Shown: positions 54,146 through 63,034 of the stretch, piece by piece
How positions within the stretch are numbered: the first letter of the stretch is position 1
Layout: each line of letters starts with the position of its first letter
Assembly (NCBI GenBank): GCA_017405965.1
Contig: JAFQZK010000037.1
Location: 62,001 to 126,000 of the forward strand
Source of the DNA: Muribaculaceae bacterium
GTDB taxonomy: Bacteria; Bacteroidota; Bacteroidia; Bacteroidales; Muribaculaceae
Direction: 5' to 3'
Length of the DNA: 64,000 nucleotides
Notes under the pieces: generated by a model
Database searches by the model: none
The model's input: the letters and a program-made list of their open reading frames with translations, nothing else
What the model was told of the DNA's origin: nothing
Program-made: the position numbers and the translations under genes

Positions 54146-55144
54146 TTACATCTTGAGAATCACAGCACCCCACGAATAGCCTACTCCGAATCCGCACAAG
54201 AGCACATTGCCTTTCAGGCGGTTCTCTTTATGAGCTTCTACAAGGCACAAGGGTATACTGTTGGAAACCGTATTGCCCACATTCTCCATGAAGATATAGA
54301 ACTTGTCTTCGGGAATATCCATTTTGTTTCTCAAGAAATCAAGCATGTATCGGTTTGCCTGATGCAAAACGAACATATCTATATCTTCTTTGGCAAGATT
54401 ATTTTTCTCAAGAACTTCGTTGATGACTTTGGGAACGTTGCGCTGGGTGAACGCGAAAATCTGGGCTCCGTTCATGAACAGATGATCGGATGAGACCGGA
54501 TTCCCGTTCTTGTCAAAGAGCAAATCATTCTGTTTCTCGGGCAAACGGGAAGCGCCCGACTTGACAATCAGGTTGTTGGCACCCTTGCCGTTGGTTCCTA
54601 AAGCAAAATCCAACACTTCGGCCTCACCATCAACCGACACGAGGGTTGCAGATGCGGCATCACCAAAGATGGTGCGGTTCCCTTTGTCTTTAGGATGAAG
54701 ATACTTGTTATAGGTCTCAGCCGTCAACAAGAGGACATTCTCTGCAATACCGCCAGCTATAAGTCCCTTGGCGATTGACAAACCGTAAACATAGCCTGAG
54801 CATCCCAGATTAAAATCAAATGCACCGATATCTTGCCGCAACCCCAAGCGGGTCTGCAACAGGCATGCCGATGTGGGCAAAAAGTAATCGGGGCTCTGCG
54901 TGCAAAGGATAACGAAATCGATGATCTCCTTATCGATGTTGTTTTCCTCGATCAGCTTAATCGCAGCTTTCTCAGCAAGGTCGGTTGCTGTTTCGTCCTC
55001 AGCGGCGACATGGCGTTGATTGACTCCGACTTTCTCGGTGATTTTCTCTACCGACCACTCGGGGAAGTCATTCACTATCGCCTCGTTTGTGACGACTTTA
55101 TCGGGCAAACAATATGCCACATATTTGATAAACGCCTTCTTCAT
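54146..55144 (-). CDS. 3-oxoacyl-ACP synthase III family protein (KAS-C)
   Basis: A 332-residue thiolase-fold enzyme with Cys 115 in LGCSGY, His in VLHQANRYMLDFL (near 245), and Asn in VGNTVSNSIPL (near 277), so the triad is complete. It is shorter and differs more from KAS-A and KAS-B than they do from each other. ACP5 lies 6 bases upstream, so KAS-C and ACP5 are one unit. Confidence 0.9.
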   Translation of the reverse strand: MKKAFIKYVAYCLPDKVVTNEAIVNDFPEWSVEKITEKVGVNQRHVAAEDETATDLAEKAAIKLIEENNIDKEIIDFVILCTQSPDYFLPTSACLLQTRLGLRQDIGAFDFNLGCSGYVYGLSIAKGLIAGGIAENVLLLTAETYNKYLHPKDKGNRTIFGDAASATLVSVDGEAEVLDFALGTNGKGANNLIVKSGASRLPEKQNDLLFDKNGNPVSSDHLFMNGAQIFAFTQRNVPKVINEVLEKNNLAKEDIDMFVLHQANRYMLDFLRNKMDIPEDKFYIFMENVGNTVSNSIPLCLVEAHKENRLKGNVLLCGFGVGYSWGAVILKM

Positions 55145-55149
55145 GAACC

Positions 55150-55383
55150 TTACTCGGTCAGAGATTTAACATAGTTGAACAGGTCTTCGACAGTACGGGT
55201 CTCATTCATCTCATCGACATCAACCACGGCATCATATTCCTGGTCGATCATAGAAATCAACGAGAGGACCATGACTGAATCCCATTCTTCCAGTTCCGAA
55301 TACACAGTGTCTGCATGAATGCTATCGGCACTGGTCTCCTCAAAGATACTCGCAAAATTGTTTATAAAATCTTTTAATTCCAT
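55150..55383 (-). CDS. Acyl carrier protein (ACP5)
   Basis: A 77-residue acidic protein: MELKDFINNFASIFEET and EEWDSVMVLSLISMIDQEY, with the phosphopantetheine Ser in WDSV. An ATG three codons upstream (55392) is also possible. It is in the same carrier family as ACP2 and ACP4 but keeps the Asp before the Ser. Confidence 0.9.
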   Translation of the reverse strand: MELKDFINNFASIFEETSADSIHADTVYSELEEWDSVMVLSLISMIDQEYDAVVDVDEMNETRTVEDLFNYVKSLTE

Positions 55384-55420
55384 AATGATCATTATTTAAG
55401 TTCTAATTCGTTATCAAAAT

Positions 55421-56401
55421 TCATCTCACATCAAAACTCATCAGCGAAAAATTCCAGTTATCAGGGTTCGCCACATCACTGAATTGAGTTTCCTTCTCCT
55501 TGTTGAGAACATAACAAGTCAATGGCAGCCGCTTGGGCGCCATTCTCTTGGGCAATTTTATCATCAGGCACTGCGGAAAGTGCATGAAACCGACATACAG
55601 CACTGCATCAGGATGCTCTTTTTTTATGATGTCTCGGGATGCGTCAACCAACGCCTTATAGGATTTCTTGCCTCGAATACGACAATCCATCAGGTAGGCG
55701 ACACGCTTGTCGTCTTCATCATACATCCGGTAAGCGAATCTGCTCTCCCCCTGAGAAACACACTTGTAGTCTTTACCGCCGAATCTGGTCTTATAAAACA
55801 CGTCATCGGTAGCGACAGAGAATTTGCGTTGGCGCTCTTTTCCGTTGAAAAGCCTCGAGAGGACGACATTGAGAGCCATGTGTACCTTGAGGTAAACCCT
55901 CCATAAAGCATCAACAAATCCTGGCAGTGATTTTCCGGCTGTCTTAGATAATGAAACCGGCAGGACATAATAGGACAGATCGTCCACCATCTGCACCTTG
56001 TTCACCTTACAATGGTAGTTGATGGAGTTGTGATTGGGTACCCCCACCTCAAGATCGAAGCCATCGTCAGCGCAGCGTTTTCTCAGGGCTTTGATCAACT
56101 GAGCAAACAACATCACGTTTTTGCGATACTTCGGTCTCACATAAGTGCTTCCACTGACGACCACCTTAATGTCATTCTCATATTGTGAGGGCGTGAACAC
56201 ATTATAGGCCATCAATTCGTTGTCGTCATCAAAGGCCATAGCATGGTAGGCATACCCCCAGGGATTAGCCACATACCATCCGTTCTTTAATCCTTCTGCG
56301 CTCAGATTCAAGTCAAACGACTCGTTGAAGCCGTCAACAATCTTTGTCCACAGCTCATCGTCGATCTCGTTGGTCCGCTTTATCTGAATCCTCGTTGCCA
56401 T
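55421..56401 (-). CDS. GNAT/FemAB-like protein
   Basis: A 326-residue soluble protein. The N-terminal half has GNAT-like features (MAFDDDNELMAYNVF, VVSGSTYVRPKYRKNVMLFAQLI, VGVPNHNSINYHCKVNKVQ), the C-terminal half a less clear second domain (RFAYRMYDEDDKRVAYLMDC). It is most like acetyltransferase-type proteins of polysaccharide loci. Substrate unknown. It sits between the ACP5/KAS-C pair and the glycosyltransferases. Confidence 0.65.
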   Translation of the reverse strand: MATRIQIKRTNEIDDELWTKIVDGFNESFDLNLSAEGLKNGWYVANPWGYAYHAMAFDDDNELMAYNVFTPSQYENDIKVVVSGSTYVRPKYRKNVMLFAQLIKALRKRCADDGFDLEVGVPNHNSINYHCKVNKVQMVDDLSYYVLPVSLSKTAGKSLPGFVDALWRVYLKVHMALNVVLSRLFNGKERQRKFSVATDDVFYKTRFGGKDYKCVSQGESRFAYRMYDEDDKRVAYLMDCRIRGKKSYKALVDASRDIIKKEHPDAVLYVGFMHFPQCLMIKLPKRMAPKRLPLTCYVLNKEKETQFSDVANPDNWNFSLMSFDVR

Positions 56402-56408
56402 AACAAAT

Positions 56409-57569
56409 TCAAGAAAACACTTGATTTACAAATGCGAGCATATTTTCCTTCACTATTGTATGCTCAAAATTTTTCAAGACAAATCTGCGTCCCGCTTCAC
56501 CATATCGACGGGCTTTCTCCTTGTCAAAGAATCCTTCAATGGCATCGGCGATAGATTCTGGTTGAATATCACAATAGACACCTGTTTCATTCTCGATGAT
56601 TGAATCGATACAACCGGTTGAACGAGAGACTATCATCGGGAGTTCCATAGCCGAGGCCTCAAGAGCCACAGTAGGAAATCCTTCACGATAAGAAGGAAGG
56701 ATAAAGGCGTCCATTACAGAATAGTAATTCTGAATCTCAGAATAGTTGACTTTTCCGGTAAAGACCACGTGCTCAGAACTCTTCAAGAAGTCTATTGTCT
56801 CATCAGGTAATGCGTCCCGCTTTTCGGGGGAACCTATTACAAATAACTTAAGCGGTTTATTCTGATGTCTTTCGGTCAGCAGCTTTATGGCTTCGGCCAG
56901 TTCGACAATGCCCTTGTCTCTAACAAGTCGGCCGCAGAAGCCGATGATGAAGTCATCCTTTGACAAACCATATTTTTCGCGGATCTCCTCACGCACCGAT
57001 TCAGGCACATTCTGGGGGTTGAACTTTTTCAGGGCATCAACTCCGTTGCAGGAACCCTTACCCAACAGATACTGTTTTCCAGGAGGATCAATACCTAATG
57101 CCACTCTCCTTTTCATCACCGACGGACTGACACACAACACATGTGTCGCACACATGGTCATCAACTTGTTCTCGGTAGCAAAGATTTTCTGTTTCAGTCC
57201 GGTCATTGTGTCTTCAAGTACCCCGTGGGCAAGAACGACACGACGTTCGGTGCCAGCCAATTTGCTGGCTATCATTCCATAAAGGACGCCTTTGGACTGA
57301 TGACCGATAACCATATCAATCCTGTGCTTGCGCACATAACGGAATATTTTCCAAATGTTCTTGAGATCCTGTAGTGGCTTGATCGAACGGGGAATCTCCA
57401 ACGGAAAATAAGTGATACCTTCACGTTTAACAAACTCGTCCAAGCCATCTCCAGGTGTGCTTATCAAGTGCATATCATAACCACCCTTTTCTCTAAAATA
57501 AGAGAACTGGTCACCGATGAACACCATAGCAGATGACGCTAATGGCATGATCTCCAAAATCTTTTTCAT
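56409..57569 (-). CDS. GT4-family glycosyltransferase
   Basis: A 386-residue GT-B enzyme. The C-terminal nucleotide-sugar domain shows IGFCGRLVRDKGIVELAEAI near residue 205 and the E-x7-E site in PSYREGFPTVALEASAMELP near 305. The N-terminal domain (ISTPGDGLDEFVKREGITYF, GHQSKGVLYGMIAS) is of capsule-type transferases. It overlaps the next gene by one base. Confidence 0.9.
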   Translation of the reverse strand: MKKILEIMPLASSAMVFIGDQFSYFREKGGYDMHLISTPGDGLDEFVKREGITYFPLEIPRSIKPLQDLKNIWKIFRYVRKHRIDMVIGHQSKGVLYGMIASKLAGTERRVVLAHGVLEDTMTGLKQKIFATENKLMTMCATHVLCVSPSVMKRRVALGIDPPGKQYLLGKGSCNGVDALKKFNPQNVPESVREEIREKYGLSKDDFIIGFCGRLVRDKGIVELAEAIKLLTERHQNKPLKLFVIGSPEKRDALPDETIDFLKSSEHVVFTGKVNYSEIQNYYSVMDAFILPSYREGFPTVALEASAMELPMIVSRSTGCIDSIIENETGVYCDIQPESIADAIEGFFDKEKARRYGEAGRRFVLKNFEHTIVKENMLAFVNQVFS

Positions 57570-58489
57570 TAAGAATTTGCTTTTACTCGTTTGTTAAACT
57601 TCATCAATGAGTTATGTTTCACTTTATATCTAATCAGCAAGTAAAGTGCCAATCCACTTGGAATACACAGTAATGTCAATAATTTTTTGGGGCTCTCTTG
57701 GATGAACTTCCAATTACCGCTGATGATGCTGCTTGACACATAATGGGTGCAGACCATCAGCTTGCGTTTCAAACCATGGGCAAGAATCATCTCTGTCTTG
57801 CGATAAAAAGCCATGCCCTTGGGATTGTTCCAATACTGTTTGAACATATTGAAACTGGAGCCGTCTTGCTGGTACTCCACGATTACCAAAGGCTCGTTGA
57901 GTGTAATCAGCTCATAGTCCTGGTCTATAAGTAAGTATTTATAGCCCAGGCCGACATAGCGCTCGCCCTCAAACAAGGGGTACTCGGGATAACGCTTGAT
58001 GACATCGGTGCGGTAAACCAGCTTCTTGTCGCCACTGCCGCCCGCATCATAATAGGCTTGCAGAGTTGTCGTCTTCATTCCCTCGGGAAAGGCTGCGCCG
58101 ATAATCTTTCCGTCTTCGGTCACATCAAGTCCCACGAGTCCTGCCAGTTTATCGTTTCCTTTTTCTCGCCAACTTGCCAAAATCTTCTCCACGGCATCAT
58201 CGGGCATGAAATCATCACTGTCGATGCAGGTGTTCAGCGGAGTTGTGATGTTTCGGTAAGCTGTATTATGGGCGCCGTGCATTCCCTGGTTTTGCTGGTA
58301 GATGTAGCGAATGGGGATTTTCCCCTCTGCAATCCAGCCTTCAACCAATTCACGGGTATTGTCAGACGAGCCGTCATCAATGACAAGCCACTCAAAATCT
58401 TTGCAGGTTTGTCGGCACAGACTCTGATAAGTCCGTCCGATGGTATGAGCCCGGTTATAAGCCGGTGTAAATACTGTTAATGTTGCCAT
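57569..58489 (-). CDS. GT2-family glycosyltransferase
   Basis: A 306-residue GT-A enzyme: TVFTPAYNRAHTIGRTYQSL, VIDDGSSDNTRELV, QNQGMHGAHNTAY, and the metal site CIDSDDFM near residue 93. The C-terminal membrane-proximal stretch (SGLALYLLIRYKVKHNS) could anchor it to the inner membrane. Overlaps the GT4 gene by one base. Confidence 0.9.
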   Translation of the reverse strand: MATLTVFTPAYNRAHTIGRTYQSLCRQTCKDFEWLVIDDGSSDNTRELVEGWIAEGKIPIRYIYQQNQGMHGAHNTAYRNITTPLNTCIDSDDFMPDDAVEKILASWREKGNDKLAGLVGLDVTEDGKIIGAAFPEGMKTTTLQAYYDAGGSGDKKLVYRTDVIKRYPEYPLFEGERYVGLGYKYLLIDQDYELITLNEPLVIVEYQQDGSSFNMFKQYWNNPKGMAFYRKTEMILAHGLKRKLMVCTHYVSSSIISGNWKFIQESPKKLLTLLCIPSGLALYLLIRYKVKHNSLMKFNKRVKANS

Positions 58490-58528
58490 TAAGCCAAAAA
58501 ATATTTATTATCAGGAGCTAACGGACTG

Positions 58529-59608
58529 TTAAGCTCCGTACAATTCATTATAAAGCTCAAGATACTTGTCAATGGTCACCGAGATATCATAATGCCGTGC
58601 CTTTTCCTGGCATCGGCAAGCCACCTCATGGTATTCATCGGGATGCTCGCAAAGCCACTGTATCTTCTCGGCCAGCGCTTTGTCGTCACCATGGGGGAAC
58701 AAAACTCCTGCGTCGCCAACGACCTCATTCAATCCATTGACATCGCTAGCCACGAAGGGACGCCCTGAGGCCATGCCTTCGACAGCTGATAATCCGAATC
58801 CTTCCCAATGTGATGAAAGAACCGCGACATCACTCTGCTCCAAAACATCAGGGACATCTGACCTCACGCCTAAAAACGCTACACGATCGTTCAAGCCCAG
58901 ACCACTGGTGTACTCTTTCAATTCCTTATCCCGCGGGCCAGCACCCACTAATTGCAGACGATAATTATCAGGCAAATGAGTCATAGCACGCAACAAGGTC
59001 TCGTGATCCTTTTCGGGCCTTGAGCCTGCAACCATGGTAATGACAAAACGCTCTTGGCCTGCAATATCTTTAATCGGACGCAAGAAGCTATCAACGTCAA
59101 CCCCGTTGTAAATCGTTACCAAGTTGACTTGTTTGCCAATATAGCCTTCAAGGGAAATGCGAGTCGGATCCGAGATGCAGATTATAGCGTCATAGCGGTT
59201 ATACATCCATCGGTCTACAGGTCGAAGCCATCTTTTGTCTCGTCGCCGGTTATTAGAACTGTGCTCTGTTGTCACCAGTTTTCCGGCATGGGGTGCCAAT
59301 ACCCTGGCAAGAGGCACAAAGAACTGACATGCAGTATTGTGGGTATGTATAATATCGAATCTATTATGGGACAAGAAACGACGTACGCCTAACAGTTTCT
59401 TAGGATTATACACATCATTCGTCATTGACAAACTGTGTATCTTGACATCGCTTTGTTTCAGTTTTTTCTTGAACTGGGTCTCCACGCCATTCAGCAGCAG
59501 TAATTCTATTTGGTTATTGCCTCCGTCACTCAATCGTGGTAGCATATCAACCAGCAAGCGTTCAGCGCCACCGATATAAAGTGATGTTATCACATGGAGG
59601 ATTCTCAT
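58529..59608 (-). CDS. GT4-family glycosyltransferase (paralogue 1)
   Basis: About 359 residues from MRILHVITSLYIGGAERLLVDML; the frame is open six codons further up, but the neighbour paralogue starts at the same place. GT4 blocks: TIYNGVDVDSFLRP, MVAGSRPEKDHETLLRAM, and SSHWEGFGLSAVEGMASG with the E-x7-E site near 280. It is closely related to the next gene. The TEHSSNNRRRDKRW acceptor-site block is shared by both. Confidence 0.9.
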   Translation of the reverse strand: MRILHVITSLYIGGAERLLVDMLPRLSDGGNNQIELLLLNGVETQFKKKLKQSDVKIHSLSMTNDVYNPKKLLGVRRFLSHNRFDIIHTHNTACQFFVPLARVLAPHAGKLVTTEHSSNNRRRDKRWLRPVDRWMYNRYDAIICISDPTRISLEGYIGKQVNLVTIYNGVDVDSFLRPIKDIAGQERFVITMVAGSRPEKDHETLLRAMTHLPDNYRLQLVGAGPRDKELKEYTSGLGLNDRVAFLGVRSDVPDVLEQSDVAVLSSHWEGFGLSAVEGMASGRPFVASDVNGLNEVVGDAGVLFPHGDDKALAEKIQWLCEHPDEYHEVACRCQEKARHYDISVTIDKYLELYNELYGA

Positions 59609-59634
59609 GATACTAGTCTCTAACAAAGAATAAC

Positions 59635-60720
59635 TTACTGCAACAAAGACTGATATAATTTGTGATAAGAGTCAGCCATTAAACTGATATCGTACTGTTG
59701 CGCACGTTTCTGGCAAGCCTCTGCCACTTCACGATAATAGGCCGGGTTCTCACACAGGCGCTGAATTGACTCGGCCAACGATTTGTCATCACCATGAGGG
59801 AACAGCACTCCAGCACCACCGACAACTTCACGCAGTCCATCAACATCACTGGCAATAAACGGACGTCCAGACGCCATACCTTCGACACTCGACAAGCTTA
59901 ATCCCTCCCAATGGGAAGATAAGACCACGACATCGCTTTGTTCCAAAATGTCAGGTACGTCTGACCTCAAGCCCAAAAACTCGACTCTGTCCTGAATACC
60001 CATTTCCTGTGTTAGCGCTTTAAGCTCTGGCTCACGCACGCCGATACCGACCAACTTAAGATGATAGTTTCCCGGCAAATGTGTAAGGGCACGGAAAACG
60101 GTCTCATGATCCTTTTCAACTCTCAGTCCAGCCACCATTGTGACGATATAATCCTCTTGCGCTAAGACATTCTTGATTGGACGCACAAAACGTTTGACAT
60201 CCACTCCATTATTAATAGTCAGGACTTTTTCACTCTTTCCGATGTAGCCTTCTAAAGAAGTTTGAGCTTTCTCTGAGATACATACAACAGCATCATAGTG
60301 TTTGTACATCCACCTATCAATAGGTTTGAACCACCATATGTCGCGACGCCTGTTATTGGAACTGTGTTCAGTTGTTACCAAGATCACTTTTTTTCCGAAA
60401 AGTGTCTTTGCTAATGGGACATAAAACTGACAAGCCGTGTTATGGGTATGAATAATGTCATAGCCATTGAGGAACCGCGATAATCTTTTGATATTCAATG
60501 GATTATATACACCAGACCCCTTATAATTGAATTCTTTGCTGAACAATTCATGAACAAGCACTCCTCGCTGCTCTAACTCCGTCCTTAAATGAGTTCTAAA
60601 ACCATTAAATAGAAGAAGTTCGGCCTGATCTCCTTTTGCATTGAGCAAGGGCAAAAGATCTACCATCAAGCGTTCTGCGCCTCCAGTATCCAATGTTGTA
60701 ATTACATGAAGAATCCTCAT
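59635..60720 (-). CDS. GT4-family glycosyltransferase (paralogue 2)
   Basis: A 361-residue enzyme collinear with the previous gene: MRILHVITTLDTGGAERLMVDL, TEHSSNNRRRDIWW, MVAGLRVEKDHETVFRAL, SSHWEGLSLSSVEGMASG. It is clearly a duplicate; the two genes are separated by 26 bases. The composition here is more AT-rich than in the household part of the window. Confidence 0.9.
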   Translation of the reverse strand: MRILHVITTLDTGGAERLMVDLLPLLNAKGDQAELLLFNGFRTHLRTELEQRGVLVHELFSKEFNYKGSGVYNPLNIKRLSRFLNGYDIIHTHNTACQFYVPLAKTLFGKKVILVTTEHSSNNRRRDIWWFKPIDRWMYKHYDAVVCISEKAQTSLEGYIGKSEKVLTINNGVDVKRFVRPIKNVLAQEDYIVTMVAGLRVEKDHETVFRALTHLPGNYHLKLVGIGVREPELKALTQEMGIQDRVEFLGLRSDVPDILEQSDVVVLSSHWEGLSLSSVEGMASGRPFIASDVDGLREVVGGAGVLFPHGDDKSLAESIQRLCENPAYYREVAEACQKRAQQYDISLMADSYHKLYQSLLQ

Positions 60721-60793
60721 AGGCTATAAGAATAATACATTTATAGCGATTGGGTAACTAAACATATCAGACTAATATGACAACAGACAACTA

Positions 60794-61891
60794 TTAAGAA
60801 AACCTTGTGAACAACTTGACAATGAATTCAAAAAGTCTGTATTTATAAGAGCAGAACATGCGTTTAGCATCTTTCATAGCATAATCAAACATCGCCTCAT
60901 AATCTTTACTGCACAATAATTTAACAGCTTCACTATTACTTCCATTCTGAGAGTAAAAATCAACTAATCTGGGCATTAGCTCACGATTGTTTATCTCATG
61001 TTTGAGAAAATCAATTACATCATCTTTTCTGCATTTTTTATAGTGAATCATCTGAGACGCATGGTAATACAAACAGGCTACATACTCTTCAAATAATGGC
61101 TGGTAGCCTTCAGTATAACTATACTCATCCAACAAATGCAAACGTTTATCAGACAGAATGAACAATTGTGGAAAATTCTTGTTAAACCCATAAGTACCAC
61201 CGCCATAACGATAATTGTAGACTGACTTGTCAATGCGATACATGGAACCCAAATATGGAAAAAGCTTCATATTAAAATAAAGATCCTCTCCCATTAAATT
61301 TACTTCAGAGGAAAACAATTCAGTATTCTGAAAAGCTTTATCCAGAACGCTCTTGCGATATAGTTTCCCCCACATTAAAATCGGGAACACCTTATTGCTA
61401 AAGAAACCAACGTAATACCTTTCAAATAATTCGGGTTGCGAAATCAATTGATTGTAAGGAAACATGTAATTCCTGTCTGCTTTTCGTCGCTTAATGAAAC
61501 CAATCTGTTTATCGTATGAACACTGAACCAAGTCGACATCTGTATTTAGGGCACATTCAACCATTATTTCAATAGAATACCTTTTTAGAGTATCATCACT
61601 ATCTAAAAAAGTAACATAATCACCATTTGCTGCAAGCAGGCCATCACGACGAGCTAAACTAACACCTTGATTCTGTTTATCTATTACACTAATGCGTTCA
61701 TCCTTCTCAGCCCAATTGTGTGCCATTTTCGGACTAGAATCGGTAGAGCCATCATTGATAACAATAATTTCAAGATTCTTGTATGTCTGGCGACACACAG
61801 AACGCAGACAGGCCCCAATATACTTTTCCTGGTTATATAGGGGAACTATGATGCTGACAAGTGGTTGAAATGACGATTCCATAAGAAACAT
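60794..61891 (-). CDS. GT2-family glycosyltransferase (paralogue 1)
   Basis: A 365-residue GT-A enzyme: PLVSIIVPLYNQEKYIGACLRSV, VINDGSTDSSPKM, QNQGVSLARRDGLLAANGDYVTFLDSDDTL with the metal site near residue 95. The C-terminal part (AWGK-like LYRKSVLDKAF, GEDLYFNMKLFPYLGS, YNYRYGGGTYGFNKNF) is shared with the next two genes. The start may be the ATG at 61882. Confidence 0.9.
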   Translation of the reverse strand: MFLMESSFQPLVSIIVPLYNQEKYIGACLRSVCRQTYKNLEIIVINDGSTDSSPKMAHNWAEKDERISVIDKQNQGVSLARRDGLLAANGDYVTFLDSDDTLKRYSIEIMVECALNTDVDLVQCSYDKQIGFIKRRKADRNYMFPYNQLISQPELFERYYVGFFSNKVFPILMWGKLYRKSVLDKAFQNTELFSSEVNLMGEDLYFNMKLFPYLGSMYRIDKSVYNYRYGGGTYGFNKNFPQLFILSDKRLHLLDEYSYTEGYQPLFEEYVACLYYHASQMIHYKKCRKDDVIDFLKHEINNRELMPRLVDFYSQNGSNSEAVKLLCSKDYEAMFDYAMKDAKRMFCSYKYRLFEFIVKLFTRFS

Positions 61892-61927
61892 GATTTTTTA
61901 ATTTCAACCTATTAACACAATTAAGAA

Positions 61928-63013
61928 TTATGAGAAAGCCTTAACCAAAAGACCGATCACTTTATACTTTAATGAGCCAAATATCGTTTTACCCAAAGCT
62001 TCGCAATAACTATACATACCCTCATAGTCCATGTTCAAAAGCAACCTATCCCCCTCTGACAAACTATCTTTTTGAGCAAAGAACTCCTTTATTCTGTGTA
62101 AAATATTACGATTCTCCAACTCTTGCCTCAAAAATGAAATGACTTCTTGCTTATTAGATTTCTTAAAATAAATCAATTGTGAAGCATGATGATACAAAAA
62201 CGCCTCATACTGTTCAAACAAAGGAACATAACCTTGTGTGTAATTATAATTGTCTAACAATTCCAAACGCCTGTCAAACAGAAAGGACATCATGGGATAA
62301 TCCTTGTTAAAACCAAAAGTGCCACCTCCATAACGATATTTATAAACTGAAGCATCAATGCGATATGCCGAGTTCAAAAACGGAAACACTTTCATATTAA
62401 GATAAAGATCCTCGCCCATGAAAGGTATATTCGGAGAAAATAATTCTGTTTCCCGATACGCCTTATCAAGAATTCTTTTACGATACAATTTCCCCCACGC
62501 ATTGATTGGGAACATCCTGATTGAGCCAAAAAAATTCACGTAATATTTGTCAAATAGCTCTGGTTGAGAAATCACCCGTCCACAGGGGAATAAACACAAC
62601 TTATCAACTTTACGATGAGTAGTGATATTCCCTGCAACATTGTCATACATACCCATAACAAGATCCACTCCATTGTTTTTTACAGCACTCATCATGAGTT
62701 CAATGGAGCGATGTGTCATCATATCATCACTGTCTAGAAATGACACAAAATCACCTGTTGCAGCAAGCAAGCCATCCCTTCGAGCATAGGCTAGCCCTTC
62801 ATTCTCCTTGTCAACTATTTTAATTCGTTCGTCTCGAGAAGCCCAGTCATGAACAATTTGCAAACTACGATCTGTAGATCCATCATTTACAATGATTATC
62901 TCTAGATTTTTATATGTTTGGCGACACACAGAACGCAAACAGGCTCTTAAATACCGTTCCTGATTATATAGGGGCACTATAATGCTGACAAGTGGTAGAG
63001 AATCAGATTTCAT
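61928..63013 (-). CDS. GT2-family glycosyltransferase (paralogue 2)
   Basis: A 361-residue paralogue of the preceding gene, with PLVSIIVPLYNQERYLRACLRS, VNDGSTDRSLQIV, GDFVSFLDSDDMM and the same C-terminal blocks (GEDLYLNMKVFPFLNS, YKYRYGGGTFGFNKDY). The DNA near the start is almost identical to that of its neighbour. Markedly AT-rich. Confidence 0.9.
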   Translation of the reverse strand: MKSDSLPLVSIIVPLYNQERYLRACLRSVCRQTYKNLEIIIVNDGSTDRSLQIVHDWASRDERIKIVDKENEGLAYARRDGLLAATGDFVSFLDSDDMMTHRSIELMMSAVKNNGVDLVMGMYDNVAGNITTHRKVDKLCLFPCGRVISQPELFDKYYVNFFGSIRMFPINAWGKLYRKRILDKAYRETELFSPNIPFMGEDLYLNMKVFPFLNSAYRIDASVYKYRYGGGTFGFNKDYPMMSFLFDRRLELLDNYNYTQGYVPLFEQYEAFLYHHASQLIYFKKSNKQEVISFLRQELENRNILHRIKEFFAQKDSLSEGDRLLLNMDYEGMYSYCEALGKTIFGSLKYKVIGLLVKAFS

Positions 63014-63034
63014 TAACCCTACAACGTTTAATTT

